Shown here piece after piece: positions 1 to 12,400 of a DNA stretch of 64,000 nucleotides (the first letter of the stretch is position 1; each line of letters opens with the position of its first letter). Under the pieces are notes generated by a model. That model was not told where the DNA came from, did not search any database, and saw only the letters and a program-made list of their open reading frames with translations. Both the position numbers and the translations under genes were made by a program. This DNA is from Norana najaformis (Eukaryota > Annelida > Clitellata > Crassiclitellata > Hormogastridae): assembly GCA_964023275.1 (NCBI GenBank), contig OZ029918.1:38656484-38720483 (forward strand). Reading direction: 5' to 3'.

Positions 1-9
1 AGACAATGA

Positions 10-285
10 TGTCGGCATTCTGAGACCTTAGTCCAGGCTATTTTTAATCTACGGTTTAAGAATCTATCAACACAGAAGTTTATATTTCATCTAGAAGCAA
101 CAGTTTATGAATCAGCAACTGAATCTATTCAAAGGCCTAAGGCTGAAATTTTAGAAACATTAGAAAATGTAAAAAGGTCGTTATCTCAACTTCATGTACG
201 TAATCGTTCACCAGTAAGGTACAGTAAAGATCATCAGTTTCAGTCCTCACAGTCAGTGTCTGAAGCATTGTCTACAATTTCATAA
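10..285 (+). pseudogene. Gag-like fragment in a different frame from pol
   Basis: Frame 1 is open from 10 to the TAA at 283-285 and reads as a charged, gag-like peptide (ETLENVKRSLSQLHVRN and so on). The downstream zinc-knuckle frame opens at 218 in another phase, so the two overlap by about 65 bp. Either a programmed frameshift or a later indel separates them. A bare fragment like this cannot be assigned more precisely. Confidence 0.4.
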
Positions 286-3200
286 GGCAAAAGGATTTTA
301 TTCCAAGGGTAATTGTTGTCATAGCAACAGGGGTCAGGCTTTACCTTTTAGAAGAGGAAGTCATGAGCATTGGGCTCCAAATCAATCAACACATTATAGG
401 TCACAACCCACTCCTTTTGTGTGCCATAAATATCAAAATTGTCAATCTCAAACAGGTTTTTCTGTGTGCACACGATGCGGCAGAGTTCATAGATCAAAAT
501 TTTGTCCAGCTTATGGTGCCATTTGCAGAAAATGTTCAGGGCCAAACCACTTTGCACGTGTGTGTAGATCAAACATGTATTCTTCTCACAAAAGATACAG
601 GTCAATATCAAGACAGATACAAAGCAAGCAAGGTCGAAACTTTGTCCCAAATAATAGAAAGCCAGGCAAGGAACAAGCTGCTAACACTGCTCATATGTCT
701 AAGAGATTTGCACTACCGACAATGGAGAATCAAAGACCAAGTGCAGGTGCACATGCTAAACATCCAAGTAATGGTTTAGGAGAAATCTCAGTGTTTGTCT
801 ATGGAAAATACCATAAGGCATTAGTGGATACAGGTGCAGTTAAGTCATCTGTTTCTCTCGATTTTCTTAAACAGTTACCTAAACATAAGCAGCTTAATCC
901 TAATGTGTCTTTAAAATTGTGCAGTGCCAACCAACAGCCATTGGAGATTGTAGGTGAAGTAGATTTTCCAGTGAATCTCAATGGTCTAAACATTTCATTT
1001 CAGTTTGCAGTGGTACAAAATCTAATATGTGATATCATTTTAGGCCAAGATTTTCTGGCTCATTGTCATGCATCTGTTGATTACAAAGGTCATAACATAA
1101 CTCTATTTGACAAATTGGTTACACTAGACTTAATAGTCAAAGGTCAGACTGATGGCTCCATTTTAAAGTTGTCTGCCAGTGTGGAAATTGCACCGCATGC
1201 TGTTGTACTGGTTCCCATTAGAATTCCTTATAGATTTATTGACACCGATGTCATCATTCAGCCATTGCAACCTAGTCCTCGCCAGAAATTTCTGGTTGCC
1301 AACATTTTAGTACATCCAAAGACTACTGTATCTGTGGTACATATTCTGAACCCAACGCATACTACGTTGACTCTTCCAGCCGATTTGCCAATTGCACTGA
1401 TCCAAACAGCTGACAGCAAGTCAATTCCAATATCCAAGTCGAATTCTTTCACATCACACGATGAATCTACAGTGCCAGACTCGAACATTCGCATGTCAAT
1501 GCTGAACAACTTAGGCATTCATATCGATCACCATAATCTAACCCCAGAACAGTTGGATCGTCTGTCTACTCTCTTGTGCGGCTATCACAAAGTGTTTGCA
1601 GGAGATATTTCAGTGACTCCTGATGCCAACCTAATTGCTCACCCAATTGACACAGAAGAACCAGCAGTTCATCCTCGACAAAATGGCACAGCAACCTGTA
1701 GGGTCACAACAAGTCAAACTCATCAACGGCTTGATGACGACATCAGGCAAGAAAGCTTTTCGCTCTGGTCTTTGTCAGTCGTAATCGTCTCACCACTCAA
1801 AGATAAGTCACCAAGATTTGCTGTTGACCTTCGTGATGTGAACTGGCTGACAACTCCCATAACTTGTCATATTCCTAAGTCAGCAAGTGTTTTTGACATT
1901 ATGGCAGAGAAATGTCCTTCATATTTCTCTACATTAGACTTAAAATCAGCTTATTACCAAGTCAAATCGGATGACAGTGGACAAGGCCATTGTAACCATA
2001 TGCCATCAGGACTTTATGATAGTCATCCAGCATTCCATCAACTCAGGAAAACAGTTTTTACAGGTCCACTATTTCAATTTGGTCTCGTTTACGGACAAGA
2101 TGTACTGGTCTGTTCACAATCCTTTGATGAACATTTGGAACATCTGCAGACAGTTATCAATAAGCTGTTGGAAGCTAATCTTCGCATTCTTCCAATTAAC
2201 TGCAAGTTTGCTGTGTCTCACGTGTCACTAAGAGGTCACATTCTGTCTTCTAAAGGAATTTCAGTCGATCATTCCAAAGTGGAGAAGATTAAGTCTGTTT
2301 CCAAACCTCAAAATGTTAATCAGTTAAAACAATTCATGGCACAGTGCAACTACTACAGTCGTTTCATCAAAGACTACGCCAAAATAGCAATGCCACTGAA
2401 CGAACTATTACGTAAAGGTGTTACATTCTTCTGGTCAGACACATGTGATAAAGCTTTTCAGTCTCTTAAAACTGCTCTTATGAAGACACCTTCTTTAGCT
2501 TTTCCTAATATGAATCGATCATTCTCATTATCCGTGGAACCAACAAGAACAGCTATAAGCTACAATTTGAGCCAGACTGACTCTACAGGTAGAGTCGTTC
2601 CAATCGAATACGGAGGAAGAGCTTTACGAGATTCAGAGAAGAAATTCAACCTCACAGACTTGGAGTTTCTAGCATTGGTGGAAGCCATTCGTCATTTCAC
2701 TCAGTATCTGACTGACCACCATTTTGATGTCTACGCTGCCTCTATCTCTTTTCATTGGTTACACGAGAACCAAGCTACTTCTAGTCGACTAGCTAAATGG
2801 TCTCAATTTTTACAAGATTACAACTTTACAATTCATCGTCGACCAAGCAAAGATGACACAGTTGAGGACACCTTATCCAAGAGGGAACATCCAGAGATAC
2901 AGACAGTAACTGCAAACGATGAATTTTCGAACAACAACGGTTACATAGCCTCTATTGACAATACTGACATTCAAGAGTCACGGGCAGTCTCTTTGGAACA
3001 TTTCGAGCCTCAACAACCAAGGATTCTTATTACAGAAGTCGATGAGACAAATAACAAGGGTAAATCTGACTCTACTTTAAGTGAATTTCAAATATTCGGT
3101 CAAGCTAATATTGCAGAAGCTCAACGACGCTGTGTAGAATTGAAACCTTTAATCACTTATCTCGAATCCAAGAAGTTGCCAGACGACACGATACAAGCAC

Positions 3201-3493
3201 GAAAAATAATTCTACAGGCAGAACATTACTGTTTGCTCGATGATCTGCTTTTCCATTTCTATCAACCGAGAATTAAAAACGTAAACAAAGTGAAGTCACT
3301 TATTCGTCAGTTAGTTCTGCCAAGTTCCTTGCGAGAACAGGCATTGAAAGCTTGTCATGACAATGTAGCGCATACAGCGCACGAACAATGTTTTCTGACG
3401 CTGATCCAGCGATTTTTCTGGTCAAACATATATGTAGATTCAGTAAAGTACATTGATTCTTGTGAAGTTTGTCGACAGAGCCAAAGACTTTGA
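218..3493 (+). CDS. Retroelement gag(C-term)-protease-RT-RNase H-integrase(N-term) polyprotein, probably inactive
   Basis: One open frame of about 1,090 codons. No natural ATG is evident: the frame is already open at 218, after a stop at 215-217. Two CCHC zinc knuckles (about 470-585) mark the gag nucleocapsid end. A DTGA motif (about 829) and a later ILGQDFL mark a retropepsin. RT keeps motif A (FSTLDLKSAYYQV, about 1927), but the YxDD box reads YGQD (about 2090). The RNase H block from about 2440 lacks the usual TDAS-type acidic motif (it reads SVEPTRTA). An HHCC integrase zinc finger (about 3350-3480) is present, then the frame stops and no DDE core follows. The stretch around 1680-1745 does not resemble RT and may reflect paired indels. 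Such elements copy themselves through an RNA intermediate; this one is probably defective. Confidence 0.85.
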   Translation, partial: GTVKIISFSPHSQCLKHCLQFHKAKGFYSKGNCCHSNRGQALPFRRGSHEHWAPNQSTHYRSQPTPFVCHKYQNCQSQTGFSVCTRCGRVHRSKFCPAYGAICRKCSGPNHFARVCRSNMYSSHKRYRSISRQIQSKQGRNFVPNNRKPGKEQAANTAHMSKRFALPTMENQRPSAGAHAKHPSNGLGEISVFVYGKYHKALVDTGAVKSSVSLDFLKQLPKHKQLNPNVSLKLCSANQQPLEIVGEVDFPVNLNGLNISFQFAVVQNLICDIILGQDFLAHCHASVDYKGHNITLFDKLVTLDLIVKGQTDGSILKLSASVEIAPHAVVLVPIRIPYRFIDTDVIIQPLQPSPRQKFLVANILVHPKTTVSVVHILNPTHTTLTLPADLPIALIQTADSKSIPISKSNSFTSHDESTVPDSNIRMSMLNNLGIHIDHHNLTPEQLDRLSTLLCGYHKVFAGDISVTPDANLIAHPIDTEEPAVHPRQNGTATCRVTTSQTHQRLDDDIRQESFSLWSLSVVIVSPLKDKSPRFAVDLRDVNWLTTPITCHIPKSASVFDIMAEKCPSYFSTLDLKSAYYQVKSDDSGQGHCNHMPSGLYDSHPAFHQLRKTVFTGPLFQFGLVYGQDVLVCSQSFDEHLEHLQTVINKLLEANLRILPINCKFAVSHVSLRGHILSSKGISVDHSKVEKIKSVSKPQNVNQLKQFMAQCNYYSRFIKDYAKIAMPLNELLRKGVTFFWSDTCDKAFQSLKTALMKTPSLAFPNMNRSFSLSVEPTRTAISYNLSQTDSTGRVVPIEYGGRALRDSEKKFNLTDLEFLALVEAIRHFTQYLTDHHFDVYAASISFHWLHENQATSSRLAKWSQFLQDYNFTIHRRPSKDDTVEDTLSKREHPEIQTVTANDEFSNNNGYIASIDNTDIQESRAVSLEHFEPQQPRILITEVDETNNKGKSDSTLSEFQIFGQANIAEAQRRCVELKPLITYLESKKLPDDTIQARKIILQAEHYCLLDDLLFHFYQPRIKNVNKVKSLIRQLVLPSSLREQALKACHDNVAHTAHEQCFLTLIQRFFWSNIYVDSVKYIDSCEVCRQSQRL

Positions 3494-5461
3494 GAACAAT
3501 GAGCACATCAACCCAGCTTCAGACAATTCGAGTCAAGAGTGGTATGAAGACACGTGATGTTGGTATATAAGGTCAGGAGTGGTAAACATTTTTACCAAAC
3601 ATAGAAGACAGAATATGTCGATAAGAAGAATGCAGCAGTATTAATGTTGTAACGCATGCTTTTCATGTAAGCACACTGGCAGATATTTAACCTACAGGGA
3701 CAACAAAGTCGCAGACCCAGTAGTAGATTGAAAACAAAAAGTGCTATTCATTGCAGTACGTAGAGCAACTATGTATAAGGAAACGAGAAGATTTGAAATT
3801 TTGAAATTACAAATTTCATGGTATGTGGATCCACAGTTAAATTTTGCAATTGGAGGATATTACAGTCAGAGGACTTATTTTGAGAAAAGTGGCCATTTTC
3901 TCAAGAATTTCGAAAGTTTCTCTTTGTATATTTTTCACATTTCAAAATTTAAACAATTACGAATATGAGAGAATTTCAAAGGAGGAAGTTGCATTACATG
4001 TACTAAGTGTCTAGAGAGAATAATGCGAGATTTAAGTCAGCAGTCTGACAAAGTCAAGTGTAACATGGAGTATTTTTTTTGACGAGTATTTTACTTTATC
4101 ATGACGAGAATGTTTAACTGATCATTGTCGACAGTGAGTTTAGAGTATCATCATTTTGATACTAAGATTGGATTTTTGTGTTTCATTAACGTTGGGCAGA
4201 CCCCTAGTCCAAGAAGAGTTCGTAAGATCAAGTAAAGTAAGGTTCAGGCTGAGATAGCCTCGATTTATTGGTGAGACAGGTAATCAGGTAATAAGACTAA
4301 GACGATTTATAGAGCACACAGTACGTCTGAGACAGAAGAGTGACACTGTACATTTACAGTTAGCATGTGAGGTTCAGGTAAGACGCTATCATAATAGCCA
4401 GATACAGGCTTATGTGCAAGTTAAAGCATATATTCTTGTATAGTGTTTTTTTTTCAAGAACTATTGTCCGAGAATTTGTGCATCACTGCATGCAAGATTT
4501 TGTTTTGTGTACGTAAAGGCAAACATTTATAGTAATGTAATGTACTTAAGTGTTCTTGATATGTTGGTAGAGTAGAAACTTTGCTTATCCTTTAGCATTT
4601 AATTAAGCTTTGTGTTTACCTAACTTTACTTACGATGTTTTACGTGGCATAGTGACATATTGCCATGACAGATGAATGTTAAAGTCAACTAAGTGCAGTC
4701 AAGTAATGTATTGAAATATATCTGATATCTAAAGATGATCTTATCAACTTCTCGCTCCCAGTTTACACAGGCTATACATACAATCATTGCTCACTTTTAT
4801 TAAGCTAAATTCAATCTTAAATGCTAACGTTTATGTGTGTGTTTTCTTATTTTATATGAGAACGACGTGCTCTGATGTATCGCTGAATGTCGAGCAAGCG
4901 AGTGGTCTGTACAGGCAGAACAGACAAGCCTCGAAAGATGTGACGTTACACATGCAGCTGCTACTCGCCTCGTCATTCCATTTAACAACTGGGAATTCCC
5001 ATCCACGTTCACTTTGGTCCTTATACACTTCCCAGAAATTCCAGTCCACAATTAAAATTTGTTCAGTTATTTTAACCGTACATCAAAGCATGTCGTTATG
5101 TTTTTCAATTATGAATCATTCTAAGTTTGTGCCTGTTATTTTTACATTCAACTCTAGTGTCTCTTATTCAGTTGTGACATTCATTGGATAATTTTATGAC
5201 ATTGCATCATCATTTATGCGTAAGCTTTTTTGAACAACATTTAGCAGACATTATTAACAATCGCTTAGACCATTGCAACGCATTTGCACATTTTGGAACA
5301 TTCATTACTAGGAGTCAAGCGTCGCATCTTTACATTTTGAACTATGATGTAACCGCATTTTACCTTAGAGTAGTTTCTTTGCAATTTAGATTTTGTCGTT
5401 TAGAAATGTTGGACTTTGACTGTTACAACGGGGACGTTGTGTGATTGAAAACCGGAGGAAC
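3494..5461 (+). other. Retroelement internal region without coding sequence
   Basis: About 2 kb, AT-rich, between the truncated integrase and the putative LTR. Short open frames here (for example 4787-5191) show no domain I recognise, and there is no integrase DDE motif or envelope-like membrane protein. The most likely explanation is a decayed 3' part of the element or a long untranslated region. Confidence 0.4.
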
Positions 5462-6290
5462 TGTGGGACAGCTAGAAGTGGCGCTACATGAATGAACAGA
5501 TACAGCTGCAGCAGCAGTAGCAACAGCAGCAGCAGCAGCAAGACAACTAGCCAGTAGCCCAAGCTACAGTGGTCAGCATCTTAACCACAGACAGGTTACA
5601 CAGGTTGTACCGCATGGAAAGGCTATTATTAGAGCAATGCAGGTTAGCCACTGGAATACAGGAAGAGTGCAGCTTAGTCAAAGCAATACAGGCAGAGGCA
5701 AGTAGAGAGTCCCGAGACAACAAAGAACATTCCTCTGAGCGCAGCTCATATCCAGCTAAGCACGGCCAGTCAGATACAGAAATGGAAGAGGTATCCTAAT
5801 TTGGGATGAGACGGTCAGGCAAAGGCCACGTAGGAGCTGAAGTCTGGTCAGCAGGTCAGCAGAGAGACCGAGGATAGAAATTAGCTGCGCAGTGAGCAGA
5901 AGCAGTCAGAAGGAAGTTCGCAGTCAGAAGAAAGTTCGCAGTCAGAAGGAACTTCGCAGTCAGAAGGAAACTCGCAGTCGGACGGGAAGGTTGGTCGACC
6001 ATGACAGCCGGAGAAGAGGGGAAGGACGGAACGAACGGACGAAGACAAAAGATAAGGTTATGTATATTCTAGTTAATGTTATTCCGATTAGGAGTTAGGT
6101 TAGATTAAAGGAAACTATGACGATGCTGTAAGACGCTAATCTTGTATGTATGAAATGTAAGTTCATTGTTCATTAAACTATAATTTTATAATAACCTGAA
6201 CGTCTCGCATATATAAGGCTAGTGTCCCCAAGAGAATCAATCGGTGCCGGCGATTAACCATCTTACAGATCTATTGCACAGGGCATCACA
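5462..6290 (+). repeat. Candidate 3' LTR
   Basis: It starts TGTGGGACAG directly after a purine run (CCGGAGGAAC) that could be a polypurine tract, and ends in GGGCATCACA. It contains CAG repeats, an 18-bp tandem array, an ATTAAA-type signal near 6171 and a TATATAA near 6209. The partner LTR is outside the window, so the boundaries cannot be confirmed here. Confidence 0.35.
5903..5986 (+). repeat. 18-bp tandem repeat, about 4.5 units
   Basis: Unit CAGTCAGAAGGAAGTTCG starts at 5903, 5921, 5939 and 5957, with a partial unit at 5975. In one frame it would encode repeated SQKEVR-like hexapeptides, but no start context or longer product supports translation. It lies inside the candidate LTR. Confidence 0.85.
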
Positions 6291-7343
6291 AACAAACTTT
6301 ATCCAGTTATGACAGTTAATTCCAAAACGACATAAACGGTTGAATCATATTTTCCAACAGATTTAAGCTGTTAATCGATTAGTATTATATTTCTTCACGA
6401 TAAGCAAATCATTTAAACACTGATTTAAAAGAACTTTAGAAAAAATATCATAAAAATGTAGACGCCACTCGGCCTGTGAGGCTTCATTTGACGCTATATT
6501 ATTAATTAATTAATTAATTAACCTATGTGTTTATTCATTAATTTGCTTGTTTGTTTGTTTCTTTTGTTTGTTTATTAATGAAATAGCTGATATCCTAAAA
6601 CTGCCATACAGTCATGTAGATTTTTAGTATAAGCGGTGCATATGTAGGACCTAACGTTAAATAGTTTGAACCGACCCAGTTTGCAGCAAATCCTGACGCT
6701 TTGTCCCAGATTAAGATGCCGCATTCAAGAAGTTAAATATTTCTGATACGTCTCACTTGGAACCCAAAGTCGTATGTCCTTCTGATCTAAGCGACTTGCT
6801 ATACGAAACGATATTGTATTGTATATTGTATTGTATTGCATATTTTTGTATCGTATTCTATTCTGTTGTAAGCCTTATTTATTAGCGCTTGCATGGCAGC
6901 TCAAGAAATTCCATTCCACGCGAAACTGTTGCAATACCATGTCAATAAGCTGATCTGGTTTGATCTAATCCGGCTATAGTCTATTCTATTCTATTCTATT
7001 CTAATCTAATCTAAGGACTTCACACTGACATTGCACCAACAATACGAACTGAAGTCCAGCGAAAACTGGAATCGATTTCCAGAAGCACAGATGATCAAAA
7101 ACGAACTTCTGAGTAGATTAACTACATAGGTCCTATCGACCGACACGAAACGCAAAATGGCCTAATAAGTAAATATCTTAATACATTTTACACGTAACGT
7201 AATGAAGCCTAATAAGTTTCCAGTGTCACTGTCCTACAACAGATGTTAGTCACGTGGTATCTATATATACACTCCCGTTGCAGTGGACCACCGCCATCTT
7301 GGTCCGCCTAAAATCCCAGAATGCTCTTGTGGGTTTTCGGTTC
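6291..7343. other. Intergenic: short low-complexity runs, no gene seen
   Basis: Contains ATTA repeats (about 6500), TTTG runs (about 6545), ATTGT/ATTCT pentamers (about 6810-7015) and otherwise unremarkable AT-rich DNA. This includes the presumed 3' UTR of the tetraspanin gene on the minus strand. I see no clear AATAAA on that strand. Confidence 0.5.
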
Positions 7344-8465
7344 TTAGTCGTCACGGAGTAAAAGGACGGCCAGAACTACTCCGATAATCTACAACGAGAA
7401 AGATAAGCAGAGATATGAGATAAGATCCATTTCCTATGATGGCCTGTCATCTGTTACCTTTATTGTTATCATTCGAAATATCATTCTAATTGTAATTCCA
7501 ATTAGCCATATAGTTAAAATTACCATAACCATGGTCAACATTGCCATCGTCGTTATTGTTATCGTTTTCATTATCGGTATAATTATCGCTATCATCATCA
7601 CTTTCAGTATCGTTGTCGTTATAATTATCATTATAAATATCATTATAACTATACTTATAATCATCGGTATCTTTATCGGTATCATTATCGTTATCATTAT
7701 AATCATTATCATTACCTTTGTTTTTTTATCATTTTCATTGTCATAACCGATTCAATTAACTCAAGTATTTTCAGCTCATTAGCTATCATTAGCAATGGCT
7801 TTATCAATAACATTCCAATAATCATAAACCATAAATCCAATGGTCACTATAGACGTGAATAGCGCACTAAAAATGCGCTGTTGTATATTGTATCTCGCAT
7901 TGTATATTGCATGCATAATGTATTGTAATAAATCATTTTTATAGCGCCTCTTCATGTATCTACTCAGCTGTTTGACAGACCTATTAACAGGTGGGTTAGG
8001 GAAGGCGGTTGCTGATGATGGCTGATGCACTTCTTACCTCGAGTGCAGCGAATGTGACGGTCAGTGCGATGATGATGGCCGAGTGTTCGTCGAGGAAATC
8101 CTTCAGTCCCTGGTAACAGCCCTACATATACAAATCAAATCACAAAAAGCTTAATCTTAACTGTCACCTTGATCATCATCATCACTGTTATCATTAAAAT
8201 CACCCTTGTCATAATCATCAACATTGTCAGCACTATTGTCTTATTCTTCACCGCCATCTTACTCATCATCGTCATCATCACCATCGTCGTCGTCGTCGTC
8301 GTTGTTATTATTGTCGTCATCACCATAATCCAATTGCTCATCATAATGTTCACCATCAGCAGCAGCATCATCATCATCACCATCATCATCTTTGGCGTCA
8401 TCATCACCATCATCTTTTTCATCATAATCGTCATCATCATTGGCGTCATCATCACCATCAGCTTT

Positions 8466-8503
<38 letters not shown>

Positions 8504-9426
8504 ATCATCATTAGCACCTCCGTCTTATTCATCACTGTCATCGGTAGTGTCATCATATTTTACCTTCACATGAAGGAATTGACTCTCGCTAAGGACTTCT
8601 CCTGACAATGCTGCTTCCATCCTGCACGCGGTTACGTTAACAACACGATCTAAAGTACTGCCACCTTCATGCATCACACAACACGTCCACGGTACCTGCA
8701 ACAACAGCGAACATGAATGCACACTTGGAGCTTCTGCAGCTTTTAAAAACCTCTTTGAAATAAGCAATTCGCGCAGTCCGTGATTGTAATTAGTCATTCA
8801 TAGAGCGCTGCTTCAAAGATATCCAATCAAAGTCACTCTAATACGATATTGACAAAATGAAGATAAATGCGATTAAGAACAAAATGTTCATTAATTAGCA
8901 GGCAATGTTCAGATAAATAGAAACGTCACTAGCAGCAGGCTCTCGCACACATGCTGCGCCCTTCCAACGGATTCCCAATTGGAATTGACAGATGACAACG
9001 ATTTCGGCGTTCCTTCATTATAGCGGAGCTATAGAAATTCGTCTTTTACGAGCGAATACGATTAGGTAAGGCGAGATACTGTATGATAAACCAAGGTATT
9101 CGGCAAGGAAGGTAGACAAGGTTTATATGTATGCAGGTAGGTATGCTTACGACCTTGAATAAGAACAGCGCTTGTTGTGAACCTTGATCACTATTAGCAA
9201 CAGTTCAATTAATTATTATTAATTAAAAACTTCTAGAGCGCCGGTGTCTAATGCACAAGGCATCAACCGATGGCGCTTCAATTAAGATAAGTTATAGTAT
9301 AAAGTTCGAGCTGTGAGTGTCGCCTTTACTGGGCCGAGTTCAAAACTAATGTATCTTATTTACGGTTGACTTAGTAGTAGTAATAGTAGTAGTAGTAGAA
9401 CAACAACAACAACAACAACAGTGCTA

Positions 9427-9489
<63 letters not shown>

Positions 9490-12400
9490 GTTCAGAAGAG
9501 CACAACGACCACACGACAGTACATCGATGACGCTGAGCGACTATCCGTTGAAGACTTGCTCAAGGACCTTGCTCTATAATCGTCTCATAGGAGGAGGCTC
9601 GAACTCTTGCTCTCCGCGTTACAAGTCGAGCGCTCGAACCAAGCCCTTCATTAGTAGATACTTAACAGGACCAAAGATTGATGCAATGCAAATGGACAAG
9701 TATTTCTATGGCGACCAGATGGTCTCTCCGATCCTGTTAATTTGCAATGAATTGATCGGATGGTATTCTTCACCACCGCTGGCCATATGAATGGGCGCCA
9801 CGCCGTTTACGGTCCCCGTGCTAGCCCGACATTCAAATCTCTAAAATAAGCCACGATCGGTTATGCGAACCGGCATCCTCACGCACGCACAGAGGCGCCT
9901 TGACATGACAGAAAGTGTTATCTCTTCCCCATCTGTTTCTACCACCTAATCTTAAGCTTACCGGTTGAAAGTAGGTAGCCGTGTAGACACTCTCAACGTA
10001 ATCGTCGTAATTCGTACTTCCGCAACATTTCCACTGTGTAAAAAAACACATTATTCTATGATGTAACATAATATTTCTTCGAATAACACATAGCAGTTCC
10101 CAATATTAAGTCCGATTAATGTTTCAATTTTAATGTTTTTTTTCTCTTAGGATTAAATGATATATGGCTTGAACTGAGTAAAACCATGTTCAAAAATCCC
10201 AATCTCCTAAAGAAGTCCTTTCAAAATCGAACAGGTCAGGGAAACAAGAAGTCAGGCTTACAGTGGGTACTGAAAGGTTAAAGAGAGGAGTCTTAAGTTT
10301 AGACCTGAATGACAGTGAATTTCAGATATCTATAATGGGGGCTACATAAATGCCCTGACTGGCTCATAGCAGGTGATCTCACTGACTTACGTTGATCTGC
10401 ATATTGTTCCAGGACTCGCTGGTCGGATCCGTGCTAGTTTCATTAATGTAATTCTTCTGGAGGTCTTCCTTCATCCTGGCTTCAGTTCCGTAATCGATCT
10501 GTAAAAGGACAAATAATGTAAATCTCTGAAGTTCCTCAGCACCACACTAAACTCGCGTCAGGGAGACCAGCTTAATGACCAGCGCTATATAAAATCATGT
10601 CAGTAGAGCCAGGATACTTGGTTAGGTGAGGGTCGATGATAAATGTAAATGCAAATGTACTCGCTTTTCTATAGCGAAGGCCAGGTACGGTTGGGTAAAA
10701 GGTGAAGTTAGGTAATTCAAGGTAAACTAAACATAGATGAAGCTTGTTAAGGTAAACATAGCGAAGGCAAGGTAGGGTCAGCTAAATAAGGTAAGGTACA
10801 GTAAAGCGAAGTAAGGCAAGCTTAGTTGAGGTCAGTTCAGGTAAGATGATAAATAGGTCTAGAAGGCAAGGTTAGGTTAGTATATGTCAAATAAGATTGG
10901 CAAGGTTAGATTAGATTATATTAGGTTAGATTAGGTAAGACAATGTGATGTAAGGTAGAGTAAGGTAAGGTAAACAACGAGCTGAGAAAGACGAGGCGTG
11001 GATAAGAGATAATAACAGACCGAAAAAAATAAAACTGAAGAAACCATATGAAATTTGAAGTTGTTTTCACAGAAATTTCAACCAGGTGCGACTTACATAA
11101 AATTCCAACGAAGTGCGACTTATATTAAATTCCAAACAGGTGCGACTTACAGAAAATTCCAAACAGGTGCAATTTATAAAAAAAATTCCAGACAGATGCG
11201 ACTTATACAAAATTTCAAATAGGTGAGATTTGCATACGAACCGAATCCCAGAATATTCCGGTGACGATGATCATGACGAGCTCACACAGTAACACGAATC
11301 CCACGATGCCAATAAACTAAAAGACACAGAGCACCACATCATGAATACCGGGTATTGTAATGTGGGAAAACATTTATAGAGCACCTTTCAGGCATCTCCC
11401 ACAAGCAACGCTTGCAAGGCTATCCAACTGAATTAAAAAGGTGAGACTCAAGGTGCACAGAGAATGTATGAATCAACGGGGACTCCATGACCTCTGTGAC
11501 CTCTGTGGTTTTCACTTCTTGTTACGCTGGCGACATCTAGTGTCAGTTTCTGAAACTGTCTCAGAGTAATGTCAGCGAATGTTAAACCAGTTGGCCAACT
11601 CTGAAAATACATGACGGCATTGACAGACATACATTTGCAACTGTATCGACTCTATTCTGGCCTTAAACAATCTCAATAGTAAATTAGCTTCACCAAAGCT
11701 ACAGTATAGTCCTAATAATGTAGGCCATTTAGCTCTGCGCTTATCATAGTCGGCTGGTGAGGTCGTTAGTGTTAGAATCGTTAGAGTTAGTGATAACGTT
11801 AGTGTTAATGTTACTGTTAGTGTTAGCCTTATAATTTGTGGTGGTGTTAATATTAGTCCAAGTGTGAGTCTTGGTGCAAGTGTTATTACTAGTGTTATTA
11901 TCATTAGTGTTAGCCATTGTGTCAATGTTAAAATTCTGTGAACACGTGTTACGTGTTCTGCCAACCTCAAGTAAGCAAGTAAGTAAGTATTAATACATTT
12001 GTTAACACGCCATATGTCCATTGACTGAGCGAGGGATCGTAGTTCGGCTGCAAGTGATAACTGTTCTGCTCACCGCGTAGAGCGCCCATTTGAATTTCTT
12101 TGGACTGGCGGCTCCCAGCATTCCGAGGCACGAGACGATGATGATGAAGGATCCCACGCCGATCATGAAGTAGACGGACGTCCAGAAGAGATCTTCGTTG
12201 AGTCCGGCCACAGCGAAAGCCTCCAGCGGATCTTCATCAACCGCCATCCAGATTCCGACCCCCAGCATCGAGGCTCCCATCAGCTGCACCACACATAATG
12301 TTACGCAATATGATTCGATGTGGTGCTATGCTATGTGATGTTATATTACAATTCAGTGTGGTATGATGCGATATTGTTGTGTGATACGATATGTGACAAG

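Larger units (their letters stand above)
1..6290 (+). mobile_element. LTR retrotransposon (Gypsy/Ty3-like), degenerate, left end outside window
   Basis: A gag-pro-pol coding stretch (about 10-3493) is followed by about 2 kb without coding sequence and then an LTR-like block ending near 6290. Domain order is zinc knuckles, aspartic protease, reverse transcriptase, RNase H and the integrase zinc-binding segment, which is the Ty3/Gypsy order. The integrase catalytic core is missing and the pol frame ends at 3493, so this copy looks non-autonomous or dead. The 5' LTR and most of gag lie left of the window. The right boundary is inferred only from TG...CA ends and a purine-rich run before 5462. 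Confidence 0.6.

Noticed and set aside
8165..8512. CRISPR-like or phage-like repeat structures
   Set aside because: Repeats here are microsatellites in animal introns; no spacer pattern, and the window is clearly eukaryotic.
7434..8573. Long open frames made of I/V or M residues
   Set aside because: They are translations of ATC/CAT trinucleotide repeats in tetraspanin introns on both strands; no domain or splice support.
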